Of a DNA stretch of 64,000 nt, positions 23,704 to 37,260 are shown in pieces (the stretch's first letter is position 1; each line of letters opens with the position of its first letter). Position numbers and translations under genes: made by a program. The notes under the pieces are model-generated. The model made no database searches. It was given only the letters and a program-made list of their open reading frames with translations, and had not been told where the DNA came from. The stretch comes from Brienomyrus brachyistius (taxonomy: Eukaryota; Chordata; Actinopteri; Osteoglossiformes; Mormyridae): NCBI RefSeq assembly GCF_023856365.1, contig NC_064537.1, positions 8,816,324-8,880,323 on the forward strand. The letters run 5' to 3'.

Positions 23704-26700
23704 TACCCTGATTATGGTGGAGATACTTGCATGCTGGTATTCTCTGTCTTGCGTGAACCACTGGAAGATCAGCATTTGATCATCGCTTGCCTGGTTCTTC
23801 TGCTCTACTTTAATGACCTTCCTTGACATTTTATTCGCTATTTAATTATTTTACACTTGATGCGTGATACTTGTCTTGGTTTTTACCACTGGTTTCTGTG
23901 TATACAGAAACTGTTTATTGTCCAGTTATTTTTAAATGTCTACTTTAAGCATGATGGATTCAAGGGCCTACTGAGAATCACCCCTCCCTCTGATAGGCTT
24001 GCGCACACATTTAACCCACAATGCCTGGGTGTGGGGGTGGGGGAGGGTTTAGGAACCTGAGGCTTTGTGAAGCATTGCCACTGGATGCAGTGCACACTGC
24101 ATGACTCATCTAAATGCCAATCCAAAACTGAGATCTCTGCATTTTTCTCATTCCGGTTGTCGTGGTAACTGCTGACATCTGCACTGCTGTTCCAGTGGGT
24201 TTGGAATGTAGGGGCACAGGTGCTGACATGTTCCACTGCATTTATTTATGTCATATATCATTTTGGCCCCACTGGCAACTAACTGCTTTATTATACAAGA
24301 CATGTTTGTGGCTTTGCTCTACCTGATGCAGTTTCTTCTTTCATTACTGAAATCTGTATGCCCAGCAGTATGTGTGGCGTAGGATTTAGTCTAAGTTCTG
24401 TATTACGGGGGGTACAGTAACGGGTTATTTGTGGCCATAAATGTTCCTTGACCACTACACTCACTACTGAGCGAGATTTAGTCGGATAATTAAATGAAGT
24501 CCTGCTCAGATGGACTTTGATACAGGCTCTGGTATGTCGCTTATCATAGATCACACCAGGTGAAATTTCCAAGCATTTTCAAACCATTTATAGTACATCT
24601 TGCCTTTTATAGATGTGAAAAATAAGAAGCTTGGTTTTGTTAGCATTTACAAAGCGCCCGCCTTTGGTGGGTTGACATTCACTGCAAGTTATCTAACATT
24701 TTTTTATTTTAAAATATCTACCTTATGGGGTTACTTTAATGCACTCTTTATAAGGAGGCATTTTCAATGGTGTTGCAGAATGACACTACTTTCCTTTCTG
24801 TTGTGGAGCAAGAAGTTTGTCTTTTTTCCTGCACAATCCTTTTACCAAATTTCATGAAATGGCTGAGCCTATGGATGGGCTGCCTGCTAGACACATGAGT
24901 GTTTCTCGCTGGTTAGTTACCAGTTTGTAGGTAATAGTCTTCTGTCTTTCTGCTTGTTACTTAGAATCAAATTATCTGTATAGGCAGTGTTGTGGATTAA
25001 TCAGTTATGAGCTGGCATAAGAGCAGGGATTGCAAAAGAACTCTAACGGAATAGCTACAGTTGTGGTTGTTGACACAAGGGATCCTGGGAAATGTCTGTC
25101 CTCCCCTCGAGGATTGATGATCACTTCACATCAATCCATTTCCTTTAAGGATCAGACTCAAGTATTAAAAAATCAACAACAAATCCTGGGGTCCTATGAA
25201 TAGCTTCAGTAAACACACGAAACGCTCCCTTTCACGAAATGAGCCTAGAATGAGACAGAGTATGAATTAACCCACAAAAGTGGGCAACTTTGAGCATTTT
25301 TTTTGTATTGAAATAACTAAATGTTATAGTCTACATATTGTTTTGGCTATATTTCTGCCATAACAGTTGTGGGTGAGGGAACAAACCAGTTGCGCAGAAC
25401 CACAACGCTAAACAAAACGTTACTCTGGTCTTCACACTTCTCCAGTGAACTATAGTCAGCTTGTCTTGCCAGTGGCTGAGCCCCTCAGTGCAGCGCGCAG
25501 CTGCTGGGGATCAAGCCTGGCTGCCTTCAGCTGTGCTGGTGGCCATTTTGAGTCTCTGCAGGGAATGAGTCCAGGTGCCGTCAGCCAGCAAGAACGGGGG
25601 TGGGGGATGGGCACTGCTGTGGTTGAGCACTGAAATGGCAGTGCGGAGAAACCTTTCACTGCTAACCTTCTGTGTGCATGCGCATACTTATATTTGAAAC
25701 ATTTAATCAAAGAGGCAGACAAGGAGATAAAATGGAGATTCAATCATTTAACGAAATGCAGTATTAGAGATAACAACCAAGTACTAATCTTTTAGAGGGG
25801 TGTTGGGACGCTACGAAAATCACGCAAACATTTTCCCACCTTATTGGTCTGCTTCTTGATCCCTTCTTAAATGATATTTTCAAGATCCTCTAGTTGTAGT
25901 AAATGGTATCTCTTCTTAGTGGATTCAGGCTGATGTTTCGCTTGCTATCGCACTGCACTGGGTGACCAATGCATGCCAGGAATGTAGGCCTGAGTGTTTG
26001 TCCCGTTACAACACTTCTGTGTTTTCTGTAGTTGGTATGTTTAATTCATCCATTTCTGTGCAATTCTAGAGGTGATGCATATGGAATCCCTCCCTAGTCA
26101 CACTAATGAGAAAATAAAATTAGTTTATAATTATGCTGTATCACTGGTAACGTTGCTTGAGAGAGTAACAGGGTGATTGGCACAGGGCTATTTATATCAA
26201 CCGCAAAACTGCAACTGCAGTATTTTCTAGCTGCAATGCACCAGCGATGCCACTGCAGTTATAACTGTTAGGCCTGTTTTTTTAAAAAAAAAACTGGCAA
26301 TTATGACTTCTATGAAAGAGTGAACAAAATCGTGCAAACGAAGAAGGAAGCTTGTAATGTGCACAGCCAGAAAATCGCTTGTTTGCATAGCATAACTGGC
26401 CACAAGCACTTTTGGTCATATTCTCAGCTACTGGTTTCTGTGCTTTGTTTTTTAAAATGAATTCCTTTTTGAGGAACAATCACAGAAAAGGCAGATATGG
26501 AGGAATAAAATCTCTTAATGTATTGTGTTAAGAATTCCTGGCTAGCTATCTGAATAGTAATGCACACTTCCTGGCTGTTTCCCACGTCGTTCAGCAATTT
26601 TTATTTTCAATTTTTCTTGCATGGTCAAGAAGTTGACCTCATTTGTGTGTTGTCAGAATTTGAAAGAGATGCACCTCTTCATGTTTGAGGTCACCTTTGA

Positions 26701-27819
26701 GTATAGAAGTACTGTATAATGTCTTTTATTGTACACTACTAGCCAAACTATATTCCTGGCAGTAGGGTTTGTATTTATATATTTAAAAACCGGTTTAAAA
26801 ACCCAATAATTTAACATTAACTGAAAAATATTTTGTGTAATGAATTACAGCCAATACCTCTCAACACAATGTAAGGATTTAATCTTTTGTAAGTAGTGTG
26901 GTGGTTTCCTTCCTGTGGCCTGCAGTAGTTTTTTCCTTTTTATCAGGTCCTTAGTAAAATGACTGTTAGTGCATTGTTTTTTCTTTATTGGTTATTTTAC
27001 ATAAAGATATGGGCATGTCTTCTGACGTTTTTTATTGCCTGTTATGTTTCTTATTTAGGGAAAATTTCAATAATAGTTGAGTCATTTTGCAAGTTATACT
27101 TTTTTTAATTTTGTTGGCTTTTTATTTAAGCCTGAGATTGAGAAATGAATACAGGAGAGTACTTCGAGAAAATTACACTGCAGTCCCCCCTCCCCCTCTC
27201 AAAAATGTGAGTAATGCAGCAGGCTTAGACAGGACTGAACCAGATTAAACCGGTTTACTTACCCTTGCTTCCTGATTGGCTGACAGACACAATAAACAGA
27301 CTGGTAGTTCTTAGTGTTCAGGAGCAGCTCTGAAACCTTAGTATAATAGAATCTCTCTTATTGTGTTGTGTGTGCTTCAGCCACCTGTTTTCCAAATCAG
27401 ATTGGTTACAGTTGCATATGATATCAATATAGGATCAGGAAAGACAGTGGCATTATGCATGCAGACCATGGATATAATGTCATTAATAATACCTCTCAAC
27501 TATTGTTGAATTATAACTTCTAACATGAAGTGAATAGGGAATTCAGAATCCTATAGTATGTTTGATGATTTTTCTTTAATTTGGGTAAAGAAAACCTGCA
27601 AGAATATTAGGTTATGCTTGCAATTATCGTGAACTGGAAATGTTTTTAATATAACTTTAATTGCACTGCTTCTACTATGTGGGGGGTGTAATCTGTAACA
27701 GGCTCTGAGAAAGATGAAGCATATTTTTTAATTTCTCTTCAACAAGCTTAATTTAAAAGGACAGAATTGTTTCTTCTTAAATGGCTAACGATAAAAGTAG
27801 ATTTAAAGCTATTGGCATC

Positions 27820-27900
27820 CCATGTAGGATATATCCTGGCCATGAACCATGTTGTCTGGGTTAGACTCCTGGGCCCCACAGACCCTGACCAGGATGCGGT
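27820..27900 (-). repeat. Old fragment of the same dispersed repeat class
   Basis: On the minus strand CGCATCCTGGTCAGGGTCTG and ...ATATCCTACATGGGATGCC resemble the CTGGTCAGGGTC and CTGGATGGGATGCC blocks of that repeat class. Strongly diverged. Confidence 0.4.
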
Positions 27901-30900
27901 TTGGAAAAGGGTGTATTTCTAGATTTTTAAGGTATGAGGACGGCAGAATTGGGAGTACTGTCAGAGAGTCACCTGTGACTGCTACCACATGCAGGAGTAT
28001 TCCCTTACTAAATTTCATGCAGAAAACCAGCTGGTCTATGATTTCGTGTTGAATTCATGATTCTGAAATGGGCAAAACCATCGAGTGAAAAGGCCTAGGC
28101 TCTACATTTTGTGGAAGGGCAGTGCAATTCTTGCCTTGAAGAATGTCATCAAAATTGGCAGATGATACAGTCCATGACTTCTTTTATGCTTTCCTAAAAT
28201 AGCTGCTGTATTTTAATTGATTATTTGGTTTTGTTTAGACATGTAGATGGCCTTATCACAAATTTTGACTTCCAAGCATTTACGATATCCATAAATTAGA
28301 GATTAAGACATTCATTTGCTGTATTTGTAGACTAAACAAGACTGGATTGTATGAAGTCCTACTCCCCTCTGACAGTGTGGCTTGCCTCAAATTGGTACAG
28401 TCCATGTTTAGCATTTCCCACCCACTGTTGACTGTTGGTGTATGGGCGTTTGGAACTGTTGGTTGCTTGAGTGTCAGTTCTTTGTAAGGATTTGGTTTCC
28501 ACATATGTTTGTAAACAAAGGAGGCTGCTTGTCAACTTGTAATTTTAAATAAGCTGTAAGTCCATGTATATTCATTCAAATGTGCATGGACTTATATTTT
28601 GGTTTCATCCTAAATTCAACAATGGGCATGTCCTCCTTTATGGACTATTGAACTGACTTTTTTTGTTGATACTTTTTTTACAGTCTGTATTTGTCCATGT
28701 CTGTGTGTGTGATTATTAAAACTTCTGCATTGCTCCTTTTTGGTACAGTCTTGTCCTTTTTGTGTGTCCCCCCTCCCCCGCAACACCTCCTTTCTCTACG
28801 CATTTGTCATGTTTCTTCGCTTACACTAGTCACGCTTCAATTATTTTTTTTTTTGCTGAAAGTTGAGAACGAATGACTCAGAGGAGCATGCTTACGCAGA
28901 CTGCAAAACTCCCTGTCAATTACCTATTTGCTTAGGAAATTTTACAAACATTTGTATCATGTTTTGCTTTTAAGTCAAGAAAACTGATCATTATTCTGCC
29001 TATGTAAAGCAGTGATCTTAATTTGTTTCCGAGAGTTAATGTTTTTACGTAAATATCAAATTTGTTGACCTTCTAATGTTTTCAGCATATCTCTTAATTT
29101 TAAAATCTTGTGTTAATTTTATATAATTTTGCGTTTTGACTATTTAATGTGAAAATAAAACCCTTATGGATGTACAGAACTCACGGAAATAAGCAGCATT
29201 GAGAATTTGCGGTTATGTTATCTGCAATGATATGTTAATTGGAGACAAAGTGAAGGGTCTGATACTGAAAATCGTAATCATTTGTAATCTGTGAATTTTG
29301 GATAATTATATGACTGTCTTTGAACAATACCGTATATTCATTTGAATTCTGCTGTGGGTTGTAACTAGACTTCTAAGCTAGAACATAGTTTATAACAGAA
29401 ATGTTGTTGGTTTTTCATTATTCTTGTTTGAGATTAAATAGGACAATTCATTAAGATATCATGCATATATACATGTAAAATTCTGGATTGTTTTATTTTA
29501 GTTTGTATTGACCAGAACAGATAGGCATCTACCTTTAGGCATTTACCTTTTAGCAGCTGTGGGAGAGAAACCTTGAAGTCTTTGCCATAGGACTGGAGTC
29601 TTAACTAGGAAACAACAGCCTTTTTAAAAATCATTATCAGTGTACTTCCTGCCTTGCCTGCTTTGGATTTGTTCTGGTTTCAAAGTGCAGTGATTTTAGC
29701 TACACACCATAATGAAGTTACTTTTAGGATCCATATGTCAGGATTCAGGATCTTCAATTCTTGTTTTGGTTTCCTTGGAACCAAGATCCACTTTAAAGCG
29801 AATGTATGAAAACAGTATGAAACAAACAGGAAAAAAGGCTAGATTTTGTGTTGTTGACTATTGGGCTTGTTTGTTTTTTGTTGGGCTTCTCTGTTTGTAG
29901 AGATACTGGAATTGGTTGGGAAGGGAAGAGTGAGATTTATTTCCTTCCATGAGCATTAACTTCTTAGCATTTTTAAAAAATATCCCACAACTAACTATCT
30001 GGATATTGGATATAACTTAAGGAATAGAATGTATCTTGCATAGGAAGCATCCTGGAATGACTTTCATGGATTGCTGGATATTTATATTATACACACGTTA
30101 TATACCGAAATATTAAACAAGGAGTTGAATTCATTCAAATCTCATTTTGAGTTATTTTTAAAACCAAGTTTTACCAGTTTACCAAAGCTTGGTTTGACAT
30201 ATGGGACTTGCTTATTAAAACTTTGTTGACATTGGTTTGTGCTGGTTGAGGCAAATGTCCTTTGCCATCAGCATCTAGCAACACCAGTCTGTGTGTTACG
30301 TAAACTCCATTTGGAAGAGGAAAAAAAATAGTTGGTCAGTCACAAAATCAGGTTGACTGGTTGCCGGAGGTTATATAGCAGGGTTGCCAGATACGGTTCC
30401 TAATGGATTGTGTTAAGGTCTCTCTCTGCTGGCTATCATTTACACCAATTCTGCTAGCTTAATCATTAATAACTGGAAATATGTTTTTTTTAGTTTTGCG
30501 TAATGAAGTAATCCAAGTGTTCCAGAAGTACAGGGAAACTGAAATGTGGTGTTAAAGTGACTCCTATTCCTCATGCTTTCTCAAAAACTTGCGTGCTTGA
30601 TTTGGCTATGTTTTTAAATGAGGTTAGGTTTGTTTCACGCTGATTTAGGCCTTGGTGTGAGAGCAATTTAATTGGAAAATACTGCTTTCACAGCTTTAGC
30701 AGTCTTGTCATCGCTGCCATCACACTATGACACCGCAGAATAATTCCTGAGCGAAACTATGTTTGATGGTGGATTAGCATTTATCATTTGAGACAAGGGA
30801 GCGGCGTTTAGGCTTTGCCGTTATGCTGGGATAGTTACATCAGACATTTGATTTCATGTTTGTGATTACAATAAGGTGGGGTTTATAAGCAGCTACAGGA

Positions 30901-31130
30901 GAAATGTCTGGAAAAAAGGCTACAGGAGTAGTAGCTGCATCATGCTGAAGTGTTGTGCCGAGGGGAGCTGATGGGGCTGGCTGTTTTGGAACATCTCTTG
31001 GTGCTGGAGAACTGATTTAATGCCACAGAATTAATTTAATTGCTGGAGATCTCATTGTTGGCAACTATGAAAGCAATGCAGCATGCTCTTGATGGAAAAA
31101 AAACAGAAGGCAGAAAAGCACCATTTTTAT

Positions 31131-31254
31131 CCATCATCCGTCCATCCATCTATCCTTTTTCTGTACTCCTTTGTCCTATGCTGGTTCGCAGGCGACTGGA
31201 TCTTATTCTGGAAGCTACAGCCCAAGGCAGGGAATAACCCTGGATGAGGTGCCA
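31131..31254 (+). repeat. Old copy of the (CCAT)n dispersed repeat
   Basis: CATCCGTCCATCCATCTATCC, GCAGGCGACTGGATCTTATTC and AAGGCAGGGAATAACCCTGG follow the same order as the 12.8-kb copy but are more diverged. A hAT element begins right after it. Confidence 0.6.
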
Positions 31255-32008
31255 TCTAGGGCTGAGCGATATAAACGATATATCGACTTATCATAAAACG
31301 TTTAAACGATGAAATGAAAATCTTCAGTAAAATATCGATAAGGAGCACCGTATATTATCATATCATCAGCCTACCACTTTACAGAATCACAATTCCGACT
31401 AATTTTATGGTAATCTTTTAAGAACAGACAACCTATGCCCAAATGCACGGCAAGGTTGAGATGGCAAAGCATGTCACATGCTACTGTTTTGGAATCATCA
31501 AAGAAGAGATGTTCTTCCTTAGAGGAAACTTTGGTGGCGAAAGTAATGGTTCAGCTACGACAACATCTTTTAAAAAAGGAGATATTTTGGGCAAACTAGG
31601 GTGATGGGATAATCCATGTCAAGGAGGACTCTTTTGAGCCAGGACAGGATATGTAAGCTACCATTTCAATTAAAAGGGCCTGGATTTCACTTAAGCACAG
31701 AGTTCTTGCTGAGAACTGATTGGTCGGTTCAATAATCATGCATGTGTCAGGAATGTTAATTTGAAACAGCTGAGAGTCTTTCCGTCAAGGAAATAAGTCA
31801 AAGCACAGGAACCAATTTAGCGAAGCACATAAACCTTTCAGTTTTAAAGTATTTTGTGAAACCTGAAGTAACTGTGTCCTCCCTGATATGGATTTATCTG
31901 TTCGCCCTAAGGTAAGCAGGTGCTGTATACTAATAACCCCACCAAAAACTTGTGCCAACTAAAACTGGAGAAACTACAAACTTATTTCACCAGTCTAAGC
32001 ACTGCCAT

Positions 32009-32984
32009 TAGGGATGGGCCGATCCGCATTTGTTCAGCTCTGATCCGATTCACAGCTGCAATACTGATATAAATTCTGATACGAGCTCTTTTTACTTTAA
32101 TATTTTAATGTAATAAATGTATATAATTATGTGTTATTTTTAAACCAACACAGATTCAATTGTTTTTACGCTGCAAAAGGGTATGCTCATGACGTCACAG
32201 CAGGTGGATGTCACTGCGCTCGCACCCACCAAGTAGCAAAAATCTGAGAGGCAGCTGGGAAAAAGCTGTCATGCGATTGACTGTACAAATAGTTCATATT
32301 TCATGTTAAATCTATCTTTTTAGAGACTGACAAAATCTAAATAAGTAAGCATCAGACACGAATCTGTCAGTTTAAGTCAAGGGAGCTGATGCTACCGTTA
32401 TATAACACCTAGAACATTGTGTGCAGGTTAGGTCACCATACCTTAAGGAGGACATTGCTGCCTTGGAAAAGGTTCGACGTAGTGCGACGAGAATGATTCC
32501 TGGTCTTAGAGGAATGTCTTATGAGGAGAGGTTAGCTGAGCTGAATCTGTTTAGCCTCGAGCAAAGGAGACTAAAGGGGGACATGATCCAGGTGTATAAA
32601 ATTCTAACAGGACTAAAAATGCTGTTTGCCAAATGGCTACTTCAATATTAGTTTAAATACTAGAACTCATGGCCACAAGTGGAAATTAGTGGGGGAACAT
32701 TTTAAAATGAATTTGAGGAAGCATTTCTTTACACAGTGTGTAGTTCGAGTATGGAATAGTCCTGTTAGTGCAGTGTAAGCTAAAACCCTGGGTTCCTTTA
32801 AATCCAAGCTAGATAAGAGTTTAACAGTTCTGAGCTATTAGTTAAGTTCTCCCCAAATGAGCTTCATGGGCCGAATGGCCTCCTCTTGTTTGTACATTTA
32901 TTTTTCTTACGTTCAATACTTGATACGTTAAATAGGTGTGGATTGGCGCTGATACCATCCACACATTGGATCGGTGCATCTCTA
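32009..32984 (-). mobile_element. hAT element copy 2 (same family as 8.4-9.5 kb), interrupted by a CR1 LINE
   Basis: Ends are TAGGGATGGGCCGATCC at the left and GGATCGGTGCATCTCTA at the right, which are imperfect inverted repeats. The left 90 bp matches the reverse complement of 9,050-9,524, including GAGCTCTTTTTACTTTAAT. No clear 8-bp target duplication is visible. The inside is mostly replaced by LINE sequence. Confidence 0.68.
32385..32918 (+). pseudogene. 3' end of a CR1-like LINE
   Basis: One frame reads YNTLEHCVQVRSPYLKEDI, LEKVRRSATRMIPGLRGM, SYEERLAELNLFSLEQRRL and GDMIQVYKIL. This is the C-terminal part of a CR1-clade reverse transcriptase protein. After a frameshift and stop near 32,650 come THGHK, NLRKHFFTQ and LGSFKSKLD. 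The 3' untranslated part includes GGCCGAATGGCC and ends at TTCTTACGTTC. Strongly 5'-truncated, as is usual for this class, and not functional. Confidence 0.8.
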
Positions 32985-33351
32985 ATTGAATGCCAATAGA
33001 AGATGTATAATGCAAGCTCTTAAAGTCAGACGTCATTCATTAGTGTTTCCACTTTCAAACTGAGAATGGGACAAATTGCAACCCATATTGGTGAGCAAGT
33101 GAGGAAAAAATCCAGCAACAATCCGTACCGTCTGCATTTCCTAGTGTTACAGCTTATGAGTTTATTTTTCCATGATTTATTTAAATTAGATGTAAGTTTA
33201 AAGTTTGTTCAAATAGTCATATTTTTTATGTTCTGAATCTGTTAAAGGTGAATGCTTAGGGGATTTCAAGCAAAATGGAACCTTTGAAGAAAAGAAATAC
33301 CTTGACTTGTGATAGTTATTGATCTTGACTGATATGAAAACAATTATCACG

Positions 33352-33353
<2 letters not shown>

Positions 33354-33411
<58 letters not shown>
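33354..33411. repeat. Poly(A) tract followed by (TA)n
   Basis: About 29 A in a row, then about 14 TA units. It replaces the expected right end of the surrounding hAT element. Confidence 0.95.
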
Positions 33412-33415
<4 letters not shown>

Positions 33416-34539
33416 ACCTTTTGCGGCCATTCATCACATTTATCAAAATCCAGCAAGCCAGTAATATTTCAATGGGTACTAAAATATTAGCTATGTAGAT
33501 CTGCGTCACCCATTAGAGCTGTCATGATTACTCAAATTCACCGTGCCTTCTTGATTACTCCGCATTATGGCAGAAGGAAGACTGAGCATAGCAGATCAGG
33601 GTCCAAGTAAAGAGCGAAGGTCCCAGTTCTGTGGGAGCACTTCACATTAAAAGTGAATGAAAATGCAGTCATCGTAGAACTCACAGAAAATATAAGAGCA
33701 TGACTTCAATGCAACAGCATCTTTAAAGAAGACATTCACAGACCCAATAATGCAAGGTTAGCCATAGACAACTGCAAGCTATGTGCTCTTCAGCCTCTTG
33801 CAGTAGCCTGGCCATCCTTTGTCGTCATTTTGACATATATTTAGTTTAATTTACGTTCGACAATTCCAGTAATTGTCACTAAAATGAAGTCTAATTGTCG
33901 CTTAGTCTTGTTTTTTTTTATGAATGTGTTCAGTTTGAAAGATATTGAAATGATGTTGGAACAAGGTCTCGTTATTTCAAATTTTTGCAATAAATATTGT
34001 GATGGTTATGAAAGGGAAGAAATATATAGTTAATGTATCAATAGTGTCTGTCAAATGACTTGGTGGTGTTGCCAAGCATTGCGCCAACAGACAGAAAGCA
34101 GTGCTGACAAGTTACTTGCTTTTGCTCAATATGGTCTCAAAATATTTCCATAGAGCTGGAGGCAATTGTCTTTTGGTAACCACTTTGCTTTTCTCCTTCT
34201 CAATCATTTTTGTTAACATGGTACATTTGTGAGAAATTTATCAGTGAGTGAGTCAAACAGCAAGGATGAGTGTGATTCTGATTGATCTGAAGAGAGCATG
34301 CAAATGCATTGGCAGTAAAATTTCGACTTTATTTTACTCATGTACTAATGGTGAAATAGAACAAACATTAAAACCTTAAGTTTTTTTTGTCTCCTGTGCC
34401 ATGATAAAGATGTTTTGGCATAACATTGATGGTCTTAAATCAGCTGACTCGTAGTTCTTTTGATGTGACAATCTTGTGCAAAAGCTGCACTGTCGATATT
34501 CACAGTGCACATTATGCAGACCTGGTGTTGAGGACAGCG

Positions 34540-34690
34540 CATTGATGCACCGGGTAGCACTTTGTGTGTGTGCAGTTTGTATGTTCTACACGCGTGTGTG
34601 GATTTATGCTAGATTCTTCGGATTCCTCCCACAGCCCAAAAACATGCAACTGAAGTGATTTGGGCTGCTGTCACATCCTGGGCGGGTTCT
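34540..34690 (+). repeat. Diverged dispersed fish repeat fragment
   Basis: GCAGTTTGTATGTTCTACAC, then GGATTCCTCCCACAGCCCAA and AAACATGCAACTGAAGTGAT, is the GCAGTTTGCATGTTCTCC... CCTCCCACAGTCCAAAGACATGC block order of a very common fish repeat, with many changes. Confidence 0.6.
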
Positions 34691-35421
34691 TGCTCTGACC
34701 AATTGCAATATATATTGATTTTGATTTATATATGTATATATTATATATAAACGATACTTGATTAGTTATCAAATTAATCTGTAGATTACTCAATTTTATA
34801 TAATTGGTAGTGACAGTTCTGACTTTCAGAATTCAGAGAGCTTACTCAGTCTTCAGTATACCTTCTCATATTATCACTGTGTTTTATATACTTAATAAAT
34901 TTTCTTTCTATGAAACTTGCGCAATCCCTCTTGTTCAGTGCATTTTTCATCTATTCCTGAAATCACTGATACCGATGTGTAGCAGTTTAGCAGATGTGGC
35001 ACGCTGGGGGAAAGAATGTTATTTGAAATTCTATTAATATTTTTGTAAGTTTATTTTTGCCCTGAAAGCTTCTGGTAAGTGGAAATTTATGCAGACTTTA
35101 ACTGGAAGGAGTGTCAAATTACAACTCATCTTGTAGGATCTAGAAATGCGTTTAATGGCAAATGGAAATATCTATCAGAATGTTGAGTATGTGATCTTGT
35201 TCTTTACCTTTGAGTAATAGAGTAACATCAACTTCTTTTCTGTCAGTTATTCAGTTGAGAAATCCCCCCCCATTCTTTGTCGTAAATGGTACAGTCAATG
35301 CTCAGCTGCAATTTTCCACTCAGTCTGTTTTACAAAGAGGGGGATGGGTATGCACAAGACTGTGCTTGTGTGTTTTAATAAAGGTGTTCTTTACTATGTT
35401 GTAACAAAGTTAGGGGGGGTT

Positions 35422-35422
35422 G

Positions 35423-35451
<29 letters not shown>
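35422..35451. repeat. (GT)n microsatellite
   Basis: Fifteen uninterrupted GT units preceded by a G run. Confidence 0.95.
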
Positions 35452-35453
<2 letters not shown>

Positions 35454-37018
35454 GCAGCACTTGTGGTAAGTTAGCAGTAAGTCTGGTATTCAGTGTGATA
35501 AAGGCTTGAAATTTGTCCATTTGTGTGTGTTGACACTATTTTGTGTCTGCTTGGGAGTTGGACCAAATTCTGCTGTGAGTGTCGGATTGTGAACACGCAA
35601 GCAGGTATATAAGATTTTCTGCGTAGCTCTCTGCATAGTACGAATGAATCTTTCTTGGAAGATGTGCTTGTTTTACTTCCAGAACGTTTTGGATGGCTTC
35701 ATCTTGGATTATTCAGAATGGTCTCCCACCAAACAATATTTGGTACAACCCTATTTAAGTCACGCTCTCCAGCCAAAGTTCCTTTGTTCACCACAAGGCT
35801 TTTTGCACTTATTTCTCCACTTGTCCAACTGACAATGAAAATCTCAAAGTTCTATATACTTACCGACAGCAGTCAATGGTCCTTACTGCACCTACCATTA
35901 TATACAGCTCTGTGCATGGTGTCATGCAAAAAATGTGGTATTTATCTAAATTATATGATCAAATGATGATTGTATTATGATCTGTTTTCTGTTGGGGAAT
36001 GTCGAAAGACTGGATGTTATTTTCCAATTTGCTGTGCAACATTTTCCTTATGTCGTATGATTTAAAGTTAATATATATTTATTTCTTAAGGAATCTTAAG
36101 TAAAAATTAGACATGCTTTTTTGTGCTTTTAATTTAAATGAAAGTTTTTTTCTAATTGAGCTAGATGGAATTATGGGTGATTGACTACTTCGGTCTGAAA
36201 GTAAATGCATGTTCCCTTTTGTACAGTCATAAGAGTACTTTGGACTTTACTTGTACTTTTTTGTTGGAGATGTAGAATGACCGAGAGTTTGCGTGTGATT
36301 TTTGGGTAATGTTCAGTGGTATTCTATTTTGCTTGAGTTGTAAAAGGCAGTGGTAGAAAGTTCATTAGTTGGAGCTGCGTACTTCTTAAATGGTAGCTGG
36401 CAAAATAACTGTAAGTTTCAAACTGAGTTAGGGAGACCAAACAAAATGAACAAAAGCTTCGCTTCCTTCCTGAAACGAGCTACATCAGAAATATTGTTTT
36501 TTGGTTCCGCATTTGCCTGTGATCAAATAAAGTAAATGGTCTCGAATGGTTAATGTTATAGATTAGAACAGCGACCTCCAACCTTTCTTACAGTAAGAGC
36601 TACTTTCCCAAAGAGAGTAGTCTGGGGAGCTACCGAGCTGTGGGGTCCCCCTCAGTAAGCGCTGCTAAGTGGGGGTGGGGTGTTGTCGAGATGACTGAAT
36701 TATTGTCGCAGTCCATTAGGAATATCTTAGACTGACCTGTCGAGCGCAATCCAACAGTTGACAGCTACTGAGTTGGAAGAGAGGAGAATGTAGTCTGGAT
36801 GATTGATCTGGTCAACTTTGGCTGAAAGATTGCATGTCAGCAGGATAAGATATTTCGGGTTCGAGGAGCAGTTGCTGTTTGAGCCGATGTCTCCATTTTT
36901 GAACTGATCTGTATTTTCACTTGCAACAACTTATTTATATTTTAATACCGATGGTCCTTGAAAGTGCTTGGCCTCTCATGACATAGCGATCTTCACTTCT
37001 GTCCCTCCCTTCCCCCCC

Positions 37019-37039
37019 CCACACACACACACACACACT
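37019..37039. repeat. (CA)n microsatellite
   Basis: Ten CA units after a C run of nine or more. Confidence 0.9.
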
Positions 37040-37240
37040 ACTTTGAAGGAGAAAACCTGAGACAAATGTGCTGGAGGCTCCTGCCTTACATTAGCTCTGT
37101 GCTCGGAATCACAATCACTATGCGCCTCGCCTTTTGGTTCTCAGTTAGCTAGTATGTCCCATTTATCAGCACAGCAGGCTTTGTACTGCAGTAGCTATGC
37201 TACGTATTCCTTGCTGCGCTCCCTGAATGCGTTTTGGTCA

Positions 37241-37260
37241 CCCCCCCCCCCCCCCCCCCC
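37241..37260. repeat. Homopolymer C20
   Basis: Twenty C in a row. Length may be unreliable in sequencing. Confidence 0.95.

Larger units (their letters stand above)
22565..31130. other. Likely first-intron sequence of atf7ip, mostly unassigned
   Basis: Apart from the small repeats at 23.6 and 27.8 kb I find nothing to annotate. No reading frame exceeds 100 codons or resembles a known protein. A short (TA)n lies at 22,692-22,708. Intron status depends on the candidate 5' exon ending at 22564. Confidence 0.4.
31257..33362. mobile_element. hAT-like element with a second hAT element and a CR1 LINE inside
   Basis: The left end is TAGGGCTGAGCGATATAAAC, the terminal motif of a hAT family (the 44.6-kb copy starts TAGGGCTGGGCAATTAATC). 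The right side near 33,340 has AATTATCACGATAAAA, matching TTTATCACGATATTG before the right end of the 46.8-kb copy. The terminal repeat itself is replaced by a poly(A)/(TA) tract. Right boundary approximate. Confidence 0.5.
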
